Of a DNA stretch of 64,000 bases, positions 42,886-51,598 are shown piece by piece. Origin of the DNA: Dehalococcoidia bacterium (GTDB lineage: Bacteria > Chloroflexota > Dehalococcoidia > Tepidiformales > Tepidiformaceae); assembly GCA_020853755.1 (NCBI GenBank), contig JADYYG010000030.1, positions 1 to 64,000 of the forward strand. Reading direction: 5' to 3'. The position numbers and the translations under genes were made by a program. Under the pieces are notes generated by a model. That model saw only the letters and a list, made by a program, of their open reading frames with translations. It did not search any database and was not told the origin of the DNA. The first letter of the stretch is position 1, and each line of letters begins with the position of its first letter.

Positions 42886-44280
42886 TCAGGCGGGTTGGGA
42901 CCACATGGCGCCATTGGTGGCGTCGTTACGATGCGGCGGCCTGGGGCCATCCCGAAGGATGTCCATAACGTCGGACCAGACGGCCGCGAACCCGAGGGGC
43001 CGGCCGAACGCCGCCTCCGCTTCGGGCGCATACATCGAATCCAGGAACTTCTCGCCGAAATAGTCGAGGCTCGGTCGCGGGAGGATCACCACGTCCGTGC
43101 CTGCCGGGTCTACTTGCCGGACATAATCCTGCCCACAAATTAGCCCGCTCACGTTCACGCGTTCGCCGAAAACGGTGTTCGTCACGCCCTGGACACGAAT
43201 GTCCGCGCCGGTTACCTCCGATGCTTCGGCCGCCACCCGGGACAACAAGGGTGCAATGAGCGCCGCAGTGCCGATGACCGCCTTCTTGCCTGCGAATGCC
43301 CCCACCGGGATGCGCCGTTTCGTGCGGTTCCAGTCGTCCAGCATCGTGCGCACCATCCCGATGCCGTTCTCGTACTGGGGAAAGCCGTCGTAGGTGATGC
43401 GGCCGGGGATGGGAGCACCTGCCGTGACGTAGAACTCGTCGCTGCACTGGGCCACTGTGGCGCCGAACCTGCGGCGGAACTCCTTCTGGAACGGGGTGAT
43501 GACCTTCAGTACCGCCCGCGCGGACTCGGGTGTCGGCCGCACGAGCGGGATGCCGTCGCGCTTGAGAGACCACTCCTCGAGCTTCGGACTCGCACCGACC
43601 GGCACGACGGAGACCGTCAGCACGGTCGGGTAGAGTTCGCCGAGTTCGCGGATCGAGCGGGCCAGGTGCTCGCCGTCGTTCACCCCCGGACAGAGGACAA
43701 TCTGGGTGTGGGCCTGCAGGCCGAGCGACTTCAGCCGCTTGAGCTGCTCGATGACATCTGGCGCAGTCTTGTTGGAAAGCATGTGCCGGCGCAGCGTCAA
43801 CTCGGTTGCGTGCACCGAGACGTTGAGCGGGCTGAGACGCTGCTCTTCGAGCCGGTCCCAGTCGTCTTCCGTCAGGTTGGTGAGCGTCACGAAGTTGCCG
43901 TGGAGGAAGCTCAGTCGGTAGTCGTCGTCCTTGGTGTACAGGCTCTTGCGCATCCCCTTCGGCAGGCCTTTGAGGAAGCAGAAGAAGCAGTTGTTGTTGC
44001 AGAGCGTGACCTCGTCCCAGGTCGCACGCTCGAACTCGATCCCCAGGTCCTCGTCGATTTCCTTCTCGAAGAGCACCAGGTCGTCGAGGCCGTTCGCCTT
44101 GCGGATGGCGACCTGCACCTCGTGGCCCGTGGCATAGAACTGGAAGTCGACGACATCCCGCAGCACACGGCCGTCCACAGAGACGACCGAGTCTCCGGCT
44201 TCGATGCCGGCCTCTTCGGCGAGCGAACCCGGAACGACGGCGGAGATAAGGCCCGGCGCGGGAGGACGATTCATGGCCAT
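42886..44280 (-). CDS. DUF512 protein with PDZ and radical-SAM-like iron-sulfur motif
   Basis: A 464-residue protein of the DUF512/TIGR03279 family. The N-terminal 70 residues form a PDZ-like domain (GLISAVVPGSLAEEAGIEAG). Next is the cysteine cluster CNNNCFFCFLKGLPKGMRKS near residue 94, spaced as in radical-SAM proteins, then a barrel-like region and the DUF512 part. The function is unknown despite wide distribution in Clostridia, Cyanobacteria and Chloroflexota. It is the last clear member of the leftward cmk-plsC-ispH run. ATG at 44280 or the next in-frame ATG two codons on are both possible. Confidence 0.85.
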   Translation of the reverse strand: MAMNRPPAPGLISAVVPGSLAEEAGIEAGDSVVSVDGRVLRDVVDFQFYATGHEVQVAIRKANGLDDLVLFEKEIDEDLGIEFERATWDEVTLCNNNCFFCFLKGLPKGMRKSLYTKDDDYRLSFLHGNFVTLTNLTEDDWDRLEEQRLSPLNVSVHATELTLRRHMLSNKTAPDVIEQLKRLKSLGLQAHTQIVLCPGVNDGEHLARSIRELGELYPTVLTVSVVPVGASPKLEEWSLKRDGIPLVRPTPESARAVLKVITPFQKEFRRRFGATVAQCSDEFYVTAGAPIPGRITYDGFPQYENGIGMVRTMLDDWNRTKRRIPVGAFAGKKAVIGTAALIAPLLSRVAAEASEVTGADIRVQGVTNTVFGERVNVSGLICGQDYVRQVDPAGTDVVILPRPSLDYFGEKFLDSMYAPEAEAAFGRPLGFAAVWSDVMDILRDGPRPPHRNDATNGAMWSQPA

Positions 44281-44340
44281 TCCATTGTGTCGCGCCGCGA
44301 AGCGAACAGTCGAAGTCGCGGCGGCGAGGTTCGACGCACG

Positions 44341-45267
44341 CTACCCGGCGAGGGCGTGAATGCGCGCTTCGACCTCGTCGATTGAGTAGTCCGGCGTCGA
44401 CGCCCCCGCGGTCAGACCGACGCGACTCACGCCTTCGAACCAGGCTGCCTGGAGTTCGCCGGGGCCTTCGATGTGGTGGGCGATGGCGCCCTGCTCTTCG
44501 CAGACTTCCTTCAGGTGGCGGGTATTCGCGCTCTTCCGGCCGCCGACGACAACCATCACATCGACGGTTGCTGCAAGCGCTGCGGCGGCCTCCTGTTGCC
44601 CGGTGGTCGCATGGCAGAGGGTGTTCACCACGTGCATTTCGAAGTTCCGGTCGCGGCCCAAGAGCATCAGGTTGGCGACGAACTTCGCGAAGTCTTCCAT
44701 CTTGTGTGTCGTCTGGACCATGACGGCGATCTTGTTCGGGAAGCCACCCGGGAAGTCTTCGACAAGGCGGCGAAGGTCGCCCAGTTCGGCACTGGATGCG
44801 ATGGTCGCCTGGGAAACGCCTTCCTTGTCCATCGTCCAGCCTATGATGCCCCGTACTTCCTTGTGGCCAGGGTCGCCAAAGATCACGACGTGCCAGCCTT
44901 CGCGCACGAATTTCTGTCCGTAGCGCTGGGCGCGCGTGACGATGGGACAGGTGGTATCGATGATTTCGAGGCCGCTGGCCTGCAGTTGCTTCATGGCGCG
45001 TTCGCCGACGCCGTGCGCGGTGATGGCGACACGGCCCTCCTGTACGCATTCGGCCGTGGCGGCGCCGATGTCGCCGTCCACTTCGTCCGGGCCGGGCAAC
45101 TGGACCACACCATTGTCCTGCAGCTTCCCGACGACGTGCGGGTTATGGACTATCTCGCCAACGCTGAAGACCGGCCGTGTGGGGCTCGCTTCACCTTCCA
45201 TGATCTGGACGGCACGCCGGACGCCCATGCAGAAACCCATTTCACTCGCGCGAATCACCTGGACCAT
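44341..45267 (-). CDS. ispH: 4-hydroxy-3-methylbut-2-enyl diphosphate reductase IspH
   Basis: Last enzyme of the MEP pathway, making IPP and DMAPP. The 308-residue protein has the three cluster cysteines in ASEMGFCMGVRRAV near residue 13, VNTLCHATTGQQEA near 200 and, between them, DTTCPIVTRAQRYG near 104. The catalytic Glu and Thr/His sites EIVHNPHV and TAHGVGE are visible. ATG at 45267 with GAGG six bases upstream; it overlaps the end of plsC by 26 bases, so it is translated from within that gene. This indicates isoprenoid synthesis by the MEP route. Confidence 0.95.
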   Translation of the reverse strand: MVQVIRASEMGFCMGVRRAVQIMEGEASPTRPVFSVGEIVHNPHVVGKLQDNGVVQLPGPDEVDGDIGAATAECVQEGRVAITAHGVGERAMKQLQASGLEIIDTTCPIVTRAQRYGQKFVREGWHVVIFGDPGHKEVRGIIGWTMDKEGVSQATIASSAELGDLRRLVEDFPGGFPNKIAVMVQTTHKMEDFAKFVANLMLLGRDRNFEMHVVNTLCHATTGQQEAAAALAATVDVMVVVGGRKSANTRHLKEVCEEQGAIAHHIEGPGELQAAWFEGVSRVGLTAGASTPDYSIDEVEARIHALAG

Positions 45268-45955
45268 GTGAACCCTCGCCCTCGCCTTCGATCCCAGTAT
45301 AGGGAGCGACGTATTGGGGCGGTAACTGCGCCTGGATGGCCTCGACAATGCGGCGAGTAAGGTCGCTCACCTGCTCTTCGCTGGGCCGCCGGACCGGTTC
45401 GAGGGCGATTGGCTCGCCGATGCTGACGCTGAACCGCGGCCGCCGCAGCAGCACCAGCGGGTTCTTCAACTTCTCTGTGCCGGTCATGGCGCACGGGAGT
45501 ACGGTCGCTCCGGAACGCAGCGCGATCATCGCGGTCCCCGAGTGCACAGGGCCCATGTAGCCGGTTCGACTGCGATGGCCTTCCGGGAACATCCCGAGCA
45601 CTCCCCCGTGCTTGAGGATCCGCTCCGCGTTCAGCATGGCCCCGAGGTCTGCGTCGAACCTCCGCACGGGGAACGCGTCCCAGAGTCTGATGATGGCCCC
45701 GAAAGGCATCTTGAAGAGTTCGATTTTCGCCATGAACCGGATGCGACGCCGCGCAATCCCCGCGCTCAGGATCCCCGGGTCGGCATTGTTCAGGTGGTTC
45801 GAGACAATGATGAGTGCGCCGCTTAAGGGCACGTTCTCGCGGCCCGTGACGTCCCACCTCACGACCAGCCAGAGAACGCCTCGGAGCAGATACGTGAAGG
45901 TCCAGTAGAAAGCCGGCGCGAAGGTGTGCCAGCCGATCGCCTTCAGCCTTCGCAT
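45242..45955 (-). CDS. plsC: 1-acyl-sn-glycerol-3-phosphate acyltransferase PlsC
   Basis: Membrane-bound acyltransferase that converts lysophosphatidic acid to phosphatidic acid. Catalytic motif NHLNNAD (HX4D) is near residue 53 and substrate motif FPEGHRSRTG near 123. An N-terminal hydrophobic helix should anchor it to the membrane. Length 237 is normal. It overlaps cmk by 13 bases and ispH by 26, a strongly packed order seen in many Gram-positive and Chloroflexota genomes. Confidence 0.93.
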   Translation of the reverse strand: MRRLKAIGWHTFAPAFYWTFTYLLRGVLWLVVRWDVTGRENVPLSGALIIVSNHLNNADPGILSAGIARRRIRFMAKIELFKMPFGAIIRLWDAFPVRRFDADLGAMLNAERILKHGGVLGMFPEGHRSRTGYMGPVHSGTAMIALRSGATVLPCAMTGTEKLKNPLVLLRRPRFSVSIGEPIALEPVRRPSEEQVSDLTRRIVEAIQAQLPPQYVAPYTGIEGEGEGSHGPGDSRE

Positions 45956-46599
45956 GCGGCCAACCCCAGCACACGTTCGATCACTTCTTCGAGCGTGAGC
46001 GCACTTGTGTCGATGACGATGGCCCCGCTGGCGAGGTAGGTCTGCGCGGCATCGAGTCGATCCCGGCGCGAAAGAGCCTGCTGTGACTGCCGCGCCTCTC
46101 CCTGATGGCCTATGCCGCGTTCACTGTTCCGGCGGCGGGCGCGGGCGTTTTCGTCGGCATCGAGATAAATCTTCAACGGTGCATCGGGCAGGACGACTTC
46201 CCCGATGTCACGCCCCGCAAGCACCGCTCGCCAGCGCGCCGCATAGGCGCGTTGCCGTTCGATCAGTGCCTGACGAACCGGGGCAAGCCGGGCGTAGCTG
46301 CTGACGTGAGCTTCGAGTTCCCGGTTGTGCAACTTGTTCGTGACGTCCTCACTCCCAAGGTAGACGTGAGCCTCCAGCTCTTCGCCGATGCGGAGTTCGA
46401 CTTCGGCCACGAACCGCGCGCAGGCTTCCTCAGTGGCCGGGACGCTGGCGCGTAGAGCGGCGAGCGCGAACGCGCGATACATGAGCCCGGTATCGAGGAA
46501 GTGGTACCCGCAGCGCTTCGCCAGCACCCTGCTAACAGTGGACTTCCCGGAAGCGGCGGGTCCGTCGATGGCGATGCTGGAAGGTGCGGCACGCATCAC
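45943..46599 (-). CDS. cmk: cytidylate kinase
   Basis: Phosphorylates CMP and dCMP. The 218-residue protein has the P-loop IDGPAASGKSTVSRVLA at residues 10-26, the substrate-binding YHFLDTGLMYRAFAL near 32, GRDIGEVVLPDAPLKIYLDA near 150 and the arginine-rich lid region. The short form without the NMP-binding insertion of long Cmk. It is the second gene of the run and overlaps plsC. Confidence 0.95.
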   Translation of the reverse strand: MMRAAPSSIAIDGPAASGKSTVSRVLAKRCGYHFLDTGLMYRAFALAALRASVPATEEACARFVAEVELRIGEELEAHVYLGSEDVTNKLHNRELEAHVSSYARLAPVRQALIERQRAYAARWRAVLAGRDIGEVVLPDAPLKIYLDADENARARRRNSERGIGHQGEARQSQQALSRRDRLDAAQTYLASGAIVIDTSALTLEEVIERVLGLAACEG

Positions 46600-46645
46600 T
46601 CGCGGATTGTATGGGGGTCCGTTCGCTTCCGGCGAACTCCGACGG

Positions 46646-47407
46646 TCAATCGTCGATGCCCGGCCGTTTGCCCCCGGCGGTCACATACAGGGCGTCAACT
46701 TCCTCTTCTGTCAGTTCGCGGAACGCGCCCGAACCGAGCGACCCGAGAGCCAGTTGGCCGACGCGGATGCGGCGGAGAACAGTCACGCGCCGGCCAAGCG
46801 CAGTCATCATCCGCCGGATCTCTCGGTTCTTCCCCTCGCGAAGGGCGATGACGAGCCAGGCGTTGGCGCCCGTCTCCTCTGACCCGGGCGGGGGCACTGC
46901 GGGATTTACGGAGGACGCGCGCAGGCGGTCTCCGGCATCGTCGATTCCGCGCACCAGGCGCTCGAAGTCGCGCCTCGCGGGCATCGAATCGAGGCCGACG
47001 AGGTATTCCTTCTCAACCTGGTAGCGAGGGTGCGTGAGCAGGTCCGTCAGGTGTCCGTCATTTGTGAGGATGACCAGCCCCTCGCTGTCCATATCGAGAC
47101 GGCCCACCGGGTGGAGGGCGAGCCCTGCGATGGGCACAAGGTCGAGCACCGTGTCGCGGCCCTCTTCATCGCGCGCAGTGGTGACGAATCCCGGCGGCTT
47201 GTGGAGCGCGAAGTAGCGGTAGCGGCCCTTCACTACAGGAACGCCGTCCACCGTGATCTCGTCAGTCGCAGGGTCGGCGCGCGCTCCAAGCGTGTCCTGG
47301 ACCTCGCCGTTCACAGCCACACGGCCGGCAAGGATCATTTCCTCGGCCACGCGCCGGGAGGCCACACCCGCGTTCGAGATGATTTTCTGGAGGCGCTCTT
47401 CGGTCAT
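46646..47407 (-). CDS. RsuA/RluB-type 23S/16S rRNA pseudouridine synthase
   Basis: Isomerises a specific uridine in ribosomal RNA. Residues 1-60 form an S4 RNA-binding domain (RLQKIISNAGVASRRVAEEM), followed by the catalytic domain with GRLDMDSEGLVILTNDG near 102 (catalytic aspartate) and EGKNREIRRMMTALG near 190. The latter motif is typical of RluB/RsuA. A distinct assignment to RluB or RsuA cannot be made by eye, though the cmk neighbour favours RluB, as in Firmicutes. It starts the leftward housekeeping run. Confidence 0.92.
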   Translation of the reverse strand: MTEERLQKIISNAGVASRRVAEEMILAGRVAVNGEVQDTLGARADPATDEITVDGVPVVKGRYRYFALHKPPGFVTTARDEEGRDTVLDLVPIAGLALHPVGRLDMDSEGLVILTNDGHLTDLLTHPRYQVEKEYLVGLDSMPARRDFERLVRGIDDAGDRLRASSVNPAVPPPGSEETGANAWLVIALREGKNREIRRMMTALGRRVTVLRRIRVGQLALGSLGSGAFRELTEEEVDALYVTAGGKRPGIDD

Positions 47408-47507
47408 GTTCGAGAGGGTGCGCCATTCCGCGCCCTCACGGAAGCGCTGGTGGAGCGTGCAGCGGCACTTCGTCTAGACTCCCGCCACTGAACTACTGGA
47501 GATCGTC

Positions 47508-48293
47508 ATGGAATTGAAGAACGGAGTGGTCATTGTCACGGGGTCGGCGACCGGAGTGGGAGCGGCCAGCGCGAAGATGCTCGCCGCCAAGGGCTGCAAT
47601 GTTGTCATCAACTACACGAAGAGCGAAGCCGAGGCGAAAGAGACGCAGGCTGCGTGCGAGGCGTTCGGCGTCCAGACACTGCTTTGCCAGGCCGACGTCT
47701 CGAACGACGCAGATTGCCGCCGGATGGCCCATGCGGCAATCGACAAGTGGGGCCGGATCGACGGCCTCATCAACAACGCGGGCACGACGCACTTCGTGAA
47801 CCATGCCAACCTCGAAGGCCTGACCGCGGACGACTTCCACCGCATCTATTCCGTGAACGTCATCGGGCCGTACCAGATGACCCGTGCGGTTGCTGGCCAG
47901 ATGAAGCAACAGGGCCGTGGTGCAGTGGTCAACGTCTCCTCGATTGCCGGTGTTATGGGCGTCGGCAGTTCGATCGCCTACACCGCTTCCAAGGGCGCAC
48001 TCAACACGATGACCCTCTCGCTGGCGCGGGCGCTCGGCCCGGAGATCCGGGTGAACACCATTTGCCCGGGCTTCATCCAGGGACGCTGGCTTCGGGGCGG
48101 GATGGGTGACGAGGCCTACGAAGCTGCGAAGGCTTTCCAGGAGCGAGCCACCCCACTGCGGAAGGCCGGAACCCCGGAGGACATGGCGCAGGCCGCTGTC
48201 TGGTTCATCGAAGGCGCTGACCTCATCACGGGCGAAATCCTGATCGTCGATGCGGGCTCCCACCTCGGTGGCGCACCGCTAACCGCCCGCTAA
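47508..48293 (+). CDS. short-chain dehydrogenase/reductase (SDR)
   Basis: Classical NAD(P)-dependent SDR of 261 residues. The cofactor loop is VIVTGSATGVGAASAKML at residues 8-25, NNAG is near 88 in GLINNAGTTHF, and the catalytic Ser, Tyr and Lys lie in VSSIAGVMGVGSSIAYTASK near 143-163. PGFIQGRWL follows. Ser instead of acidic residues at the end of strand two is not resolved, so cofactor choice is open. GGAG lies six bases before the ATG, and a TAGACT -10-like site at 47475-47480. The substrate is unknown. Confidence 0.9.
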   Translation: MELKNGVVIVTGSATGVGAASAKMLAAKGCNVVINYTKSEAEAKETQAACEAFGVQTLLCQADVSNDADCRRMAHAAIDKWGRIDGLINNAGTTHFVNHANLEGLTADDFHRIYSVNVIGPYQMTRAVAGQMKQQGRGAVVNVSSIAGVMGVGSSIAYTASKGALNTMTLSLARALGPEIRVNTICPGFIQGRWLRGGMGDEAYEAAKAFQERATPLRKAGTPEDMAQAAVWFIEGADLITGEILIVDAGSHLGGAPLTAR

Positions 48294-48306
48294 GCCAAAC
48301 GACGAG

Positions 48307-50457
48307 ATGCGCGGACAGCCGTTCGCCCGGTTCCTCCTGGGGTGTTCCATTGCCGGGTCGGTGGGGCTGTCCGTGCTTTCGTTCGGGTTCCAGCGTGAGC
48401 CGGTCCATGCATCGCAGGCTCTGGCGAACCCGGGATTCGAATCGTGGAGCGGGACGTGGCCTTCGGGATGGCAGCCGACCGGCGCTGGCTGGACGAAGGC
48501 TGCTGGTGAGGGCAACCCCGGTAACGCCATCCGCTACACGGCCGGCTCGGGAACGGGAACGCTCCAGAGCCAGGCGGTGTCCGTCACTGCTGGTGCGGAC
48601 GTTTCGGGCAGCATCGAAGCTACCGGGAGCGGTGTGGCCGTCCAGGCGAAGTTACGCTTCCTCGACGCTGACGAGAACGAGGTCGTCACGATTTCGGGCA
48701 ACCCGCTTCCGGCTGGCTCTGGATTCGTACCGTCCACGGTGTTTGGGACGGCCCCGGCCGGTGCTGAGTACGTGGCGCTCGTGGTTACGGTCACCGGTGC
48801 CGGCGGCGGGTCGGTGCTCTTCGACAACGCAACACTGGTCATAACTGAGACCGAACCAACATCGACGCCAACTCCGAGCCCGACGGCCACCGCTACGCCG
48901 GAGCCTGAAGAAACACCAACGCCGACCGCTGTTCAGCCAACGCTGCCGGGTGAGGCGACGGCGACTCGGACGCCAACTGCTACACGCACGCCATCGCCAA
49001 CGAAGTCGCCCGCTGCAACGAAGACACCGTCTCCCACGCGGGAACCAACAGCGACGAAGGCTGCGAGCGGAAGCGGCGGCGCAACGCCGAAGGCAACGAA
49101 GCCGCTACCGACGTCCACCCCGACTGTCGCTCCTGGTTCTGGCTTTGGCGGCATTCTCGCGAATGGCGACTTCGAGGTCGTGGTGGACGGCAAGCCTGCC
49201 TATTGGCAGAAGTACGGCGGCACGATGTTCGCGGACGGGACCAGCGTCAGCGGCGTCTACGCAGGGTGCCTGGAGTCAGACACCTCATCGACGAAGTGGC
49301 TCTACCAGGTAGTTTCCGTGACTGCGGGCGATTGGTACGCGGCAACCGCCTTTGGACGAATCACGGGTAGCGGCGGGCTGTCGCTGCGCGTGAGCTGGTA
49401 CGCGAGCGAGGACGGTTCAGGGAGCCAACTCGACCAGGTCACCAGCAACGTGTCCGCCGCGAGTGACTGGACGCTCCTCGGAACGGGACCCGTGCAGGCG
49501 CCAGGCGGCGCACACTCAGCGCGGGTCCGGCTCGTCATTCAACCCGAAGGTCCGGCGACCAGTTGCTTCGACGATGCGACGTTCGTGCTCACGGATGCCC
49601 CGTCAGCGACTCCGGTTCCGCCGGGAGCGGAGTCGCCGACCGTTCCAGGCTCAGCTTCCACAGTGACGCCTCGGCCGCCGTCGCCCGCGGCCTCCCGCCC
49701 TGGTGTGGGGAACACGCCGGGCGCGCTCGTTCCGTTGCTCGGGGGGGCCACCGCTGGGCCCGGGGTGTTGCGAATCTCCGAAGTGATGAGCGACCCGGCT
49801 GAAGCCGGCAAAGACGCACCGTACGAGTGGGTCGAACTCGTGAACCCGTCAACGTTCGCAGTGGACACGACCGGCTGGAAACTCGGTGATTCCTCCCGGA
49901 CTGATGCACTTCCGGCTGTCGTCGTTCCATCGGGCGGGTTCGTGGTGGTGGCTGGCGCCTCCGCCCAGTTCGCTGAGGGCGTGCTGGTCATTCGACCGCC
50001 TTCCGGTCAGCTTGGTGGCGGCCTCGGCAATGACGGTGACCAGCTAACGCTCGTTGGCCCGGATGGCCAGGTCATCGATGAGATGTCCTTCGGTTCGAAC
50101 GTCAAGGTCTTTGACCCGGCGCCTGTTGCGCCTGCGCGAGGCAAGACATTGGGCCTTGTGGATGTGGCGGCGGACCCTGCCCGTGAGAACTGGAAGGAGA
50201 CTCTCCGGCCAACGCCGGGCGAACCGAACGTATTCGCACCGTCCGCCGGGCCAACCGCCGGTGGGCAGGCGAGCGGATTCGTTGGCGGCGGCGCCGGGAG
50301 CGGTGCCACGGTTGAAGTGAACGTGGAGGATGGCGGCCTCAACCCGGCGTGGTTCGTCCTTGGGTTGGCTGCTGCCGGCTCCGGTGGGTTCGTCGCGGCG
50401 AAGTTCGGCCCTGCCGCCGCTGGCAGGATTCGGCGCCTCCACCGGTCGCTGCGCTGA
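48307..50457 (+). CDS. cell-surface protein with carbohydrate-binding-like and lamin-tail domains
   Basis: A 716-residue exported protein. A signal peptide covers about residues 1-37. Two similar beta-sandwich domains follow, one opening ANPGFESWSGTWPSGWQP near 40 and one opening LANGDFEVVVDGKPAYWQ near 280, each with a VVSVTAG or AVSVTAG strand; they resemble carbohydrate-binding modules. Threonine-proline-rich linkers separate them. A lamin-tail domain starts at LRISEVMSDPAEAGKDAPYE near 488. One membrane helix (FVLGLAAAGSGGFVAAKF) and a basic tail end the protein. It should be anchored with its domains outside, perhaps binding a polysaccharide. It begins 13 bases after the SDR stop. Confidence 0.8.
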   Translation: MRGQPFARFLLGCSIAGSVGLSVLSFGFQREPVHASQALANPGFESWSGTWPSGWQPTGAGWTKAAGEGNPGNAIRYTAGSGTGTLQSQAVSVTAGADVSGSIEATGSGVAVQAKLRFLDADENEVVTISGNPLPAGSGFVPSTVFGTAPAGAEYVALVVTVTGAGGGSVLFDNATLVITETEPTSTPTPSPTATATPEPEETPTPTAVQPTLPGEATATRTPTATRTPSPTKSPAATKTPSPTREPTATKAASGSGGATPKATKPLPTSTPTVAPGSGFGGILANGDFEVVVDGKPAYWQKYGGTMFADGTSVSGVYAGCLESDTSSTKWLYQVVSVTAGDWYAATAFGRITGSGGLSLRVSWYASEDGSGSQLDQVTSNVSAASDWTLLGTGPVQAPGGAHSARVRLVIQPEGPATSCFDDATFVLTDAPSATPVPPGAESPTVPGSASTVTPRPPSPAASRPGVGNTPGALVPLLGGATAGPGVLRISEVMSDPAEAGKDAPYEWVELVNPSTFAVDTTGWKLGDSSRTDALPAVVVPSGGFVVVAGASAQFAEGVLVIRPPSGQLGGGLGNDGDQLTLVGPDGQVIDEMSFGSNVKVFDPAPVAPARGKTLGLVDVAADPARENWKETLRPTPGEPNVFAPSAGPTAGGQASGFVGGGAGSGATVEVNVEDGGLNPAWFVLGLAAAGSGGFVAAKFGPAAAGRIRRLHRSLR

Positions 50458-50511
50458 CGCGCGGCGTTCGCTACGATCGGATCACCTTAGCCACCTTCCG
50501 GAGCGTTTTCC

Positions 50512-51357
50512 GTGCCAGTCGCAACCCCAATCGAAGTCACCGACGGCAATTTCGCCATCGAAGTCCAGCAGCGCTCGAAGGAGTTACCCGTGGTGGTCGA
50601 CTTCTGGGCGCCGTGGTGCGGTCCCTGCCGCGTCCTTGGCCCGGTCATCGAGAAAGTGGCCGGTGATTACGCCGGCAAGGTCGTGCTGGCAAAACTCAAC
50701 ACGGACGAAAACCCGAAGGTCTCGGCGCTGTTCCGTATCCAGGGAATCCCCGCGGTGAAAGCGTTCAAGGATGGCAAGGTCGTCGCAGAATTCACGGGGG
50801 CCTACCCGGAGCCGCAGGTGCGCGCCTTCTTCGACAAGATTGCGCCGGGGCCTGCCACTCGGGTCACCGACGACGCTGACGCACTCTTGCGGGCAGGTGA
50901 CCTCGCTGCGGCTGAGGCCGCGTACCGTGGCATCCTCGCGAAGTCGCCCAATCAGCCAGATGCCCTCGTCGGCCTGGCTACAGTGCTGTTGTCCCGCGGA
51001 GACGCTGATGCGGCTACCGAACTGCTCGATCGCGCGCCTGCCGACCGCAGGGCCAAAGTGATGAAGCACCGGATCTTCCTTGATGGATTCGCCGCGAAAC
51101 ACTCGGGAGAGGATCTCCAGGCCGCTGCCGTGGCCGCGCCGCGCGATGCCCGGGCGCGGTACCGCTGGGGTGTGATGCTCGCCGCCCGTGAACAGTACCC
51201 GGCGGCGCTTGATGAACTGCTCGAATCGGTGCGAAACGACAAGACGTTCGCCGATGGCGCGGCGCGTAAGGCGGTTCTTGCCATCTTTGACATCATCGGG
51301 CTCGATTCGGACGTGACGCGGGAGTACCAGCGCCGCCTATCGAATGTGTTGTTCTAA
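50512..51357 (+). CDS. cnoX: thioredoxin-TPR protein (CnoX/YbbN type)
   Basis: A 281-residue protein with an N-terminal thioredoxin domain (VVDFWAPWCGPCRVLGPVIE near residue 30, active site CGPC) and a C-terminal TPR-like helical domain starting near 125. This layout matches CnoX/YbbN, a holdase that protects proteins from oxidation and cooperates with GroEL or DnaK. In E. coli YbbN the CxxC is degenerate; here the full redox site is kept, as in Caulobacter CnoX. The start is GTG with CGGAG eight bases before it; a TACGAT -10-like element is at 50471-50476. It ends just before the ilvB leader. Confidence 0.88.
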   Translation: MPVATPIEVTDGNFAIEVQQRSKELPVVVDFWAPWCGPCRVLGPVIEKVAGDYAGKVVLAKLNTDENPKVSALFRIQGIPAVKAFKDGKVVAEFTGAYPEPQVRAFFDKIAPGPATRVTDDADALLRAGDLAAAEAAYRGILAKSPNQPDALVGLATVLLSRGDADAATELLDRAPADRRAKVMKHRIFLDGFAAKHSGEDLQAAAVAAPRDARARYRWGVMLAAREQYPAALDELLESVRNDKTFADGAARKAVLAIFDIIGLDSDVTREYQRRLSNVLF

Positions 51358-51598
51358 CTACTCAAAATAGTGTGGGTTGGCTACTTTTCTCCCGGCATAA
51401 CGAGGCGTACTCTTTCATAACTGCGGTTACACGCCGGAGGGAAATCGGCTTACCAGCCAACCCTCCTCGCCTCAATCCCGGCGTTGCCCTCCCAGGGCGC
51501 GATGGGAAGCCACGACCGAATGGCGTGGCGGGCGCCGGATACCCCTTACCGGGGGCAACGCCGGAAACCATGGCTGCCGCAGGGAAGGTCCCGGTTCT
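51358..51598 (+). promoter_or_regulatory. long structured 5' leader of ilvBN
   Basis: The 241 bases before ilvB hold no convincing gene but show strong pairing. A nine-base perfect stem joins 51374-51382 with 51455-51463 and encloses a second stem, 51386-51396 with 51433-51444 (one bulge). A 12-base perfect stem, extended by two more pairs including G-U, joins 51478-51491 with 51551-51564. It encloses 51496-51500 with 51532-51536 and 51509-51514 with 51524-51529. A CCCC/GGGG hairpin (51542-51545 with 51551-51554) would compete with the 12-base stem. The ribosome site (AGGGAAGG at 51581) lies in a small GGG/CCC hairpin. I cannot match it to a T-box, ppGpp or other riboswitch class I know. Confidence 0.6.

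Noticed and set aside
42926-45049. A 707-codon frame running antisense or shifted across ispH and DUF512
   Set aside because: It is an Arg/Pro/Gly-rich shadow frame of GC-rich genes and matches no protein pattern; both true genes are well supported.
48840-49130. Apparent tandem repeat of ACG/CCA-rich triplets
   Set aside because: This is the coding DNA of the Thr-Pro linker in the surface protein, not a separate DNA repeat.
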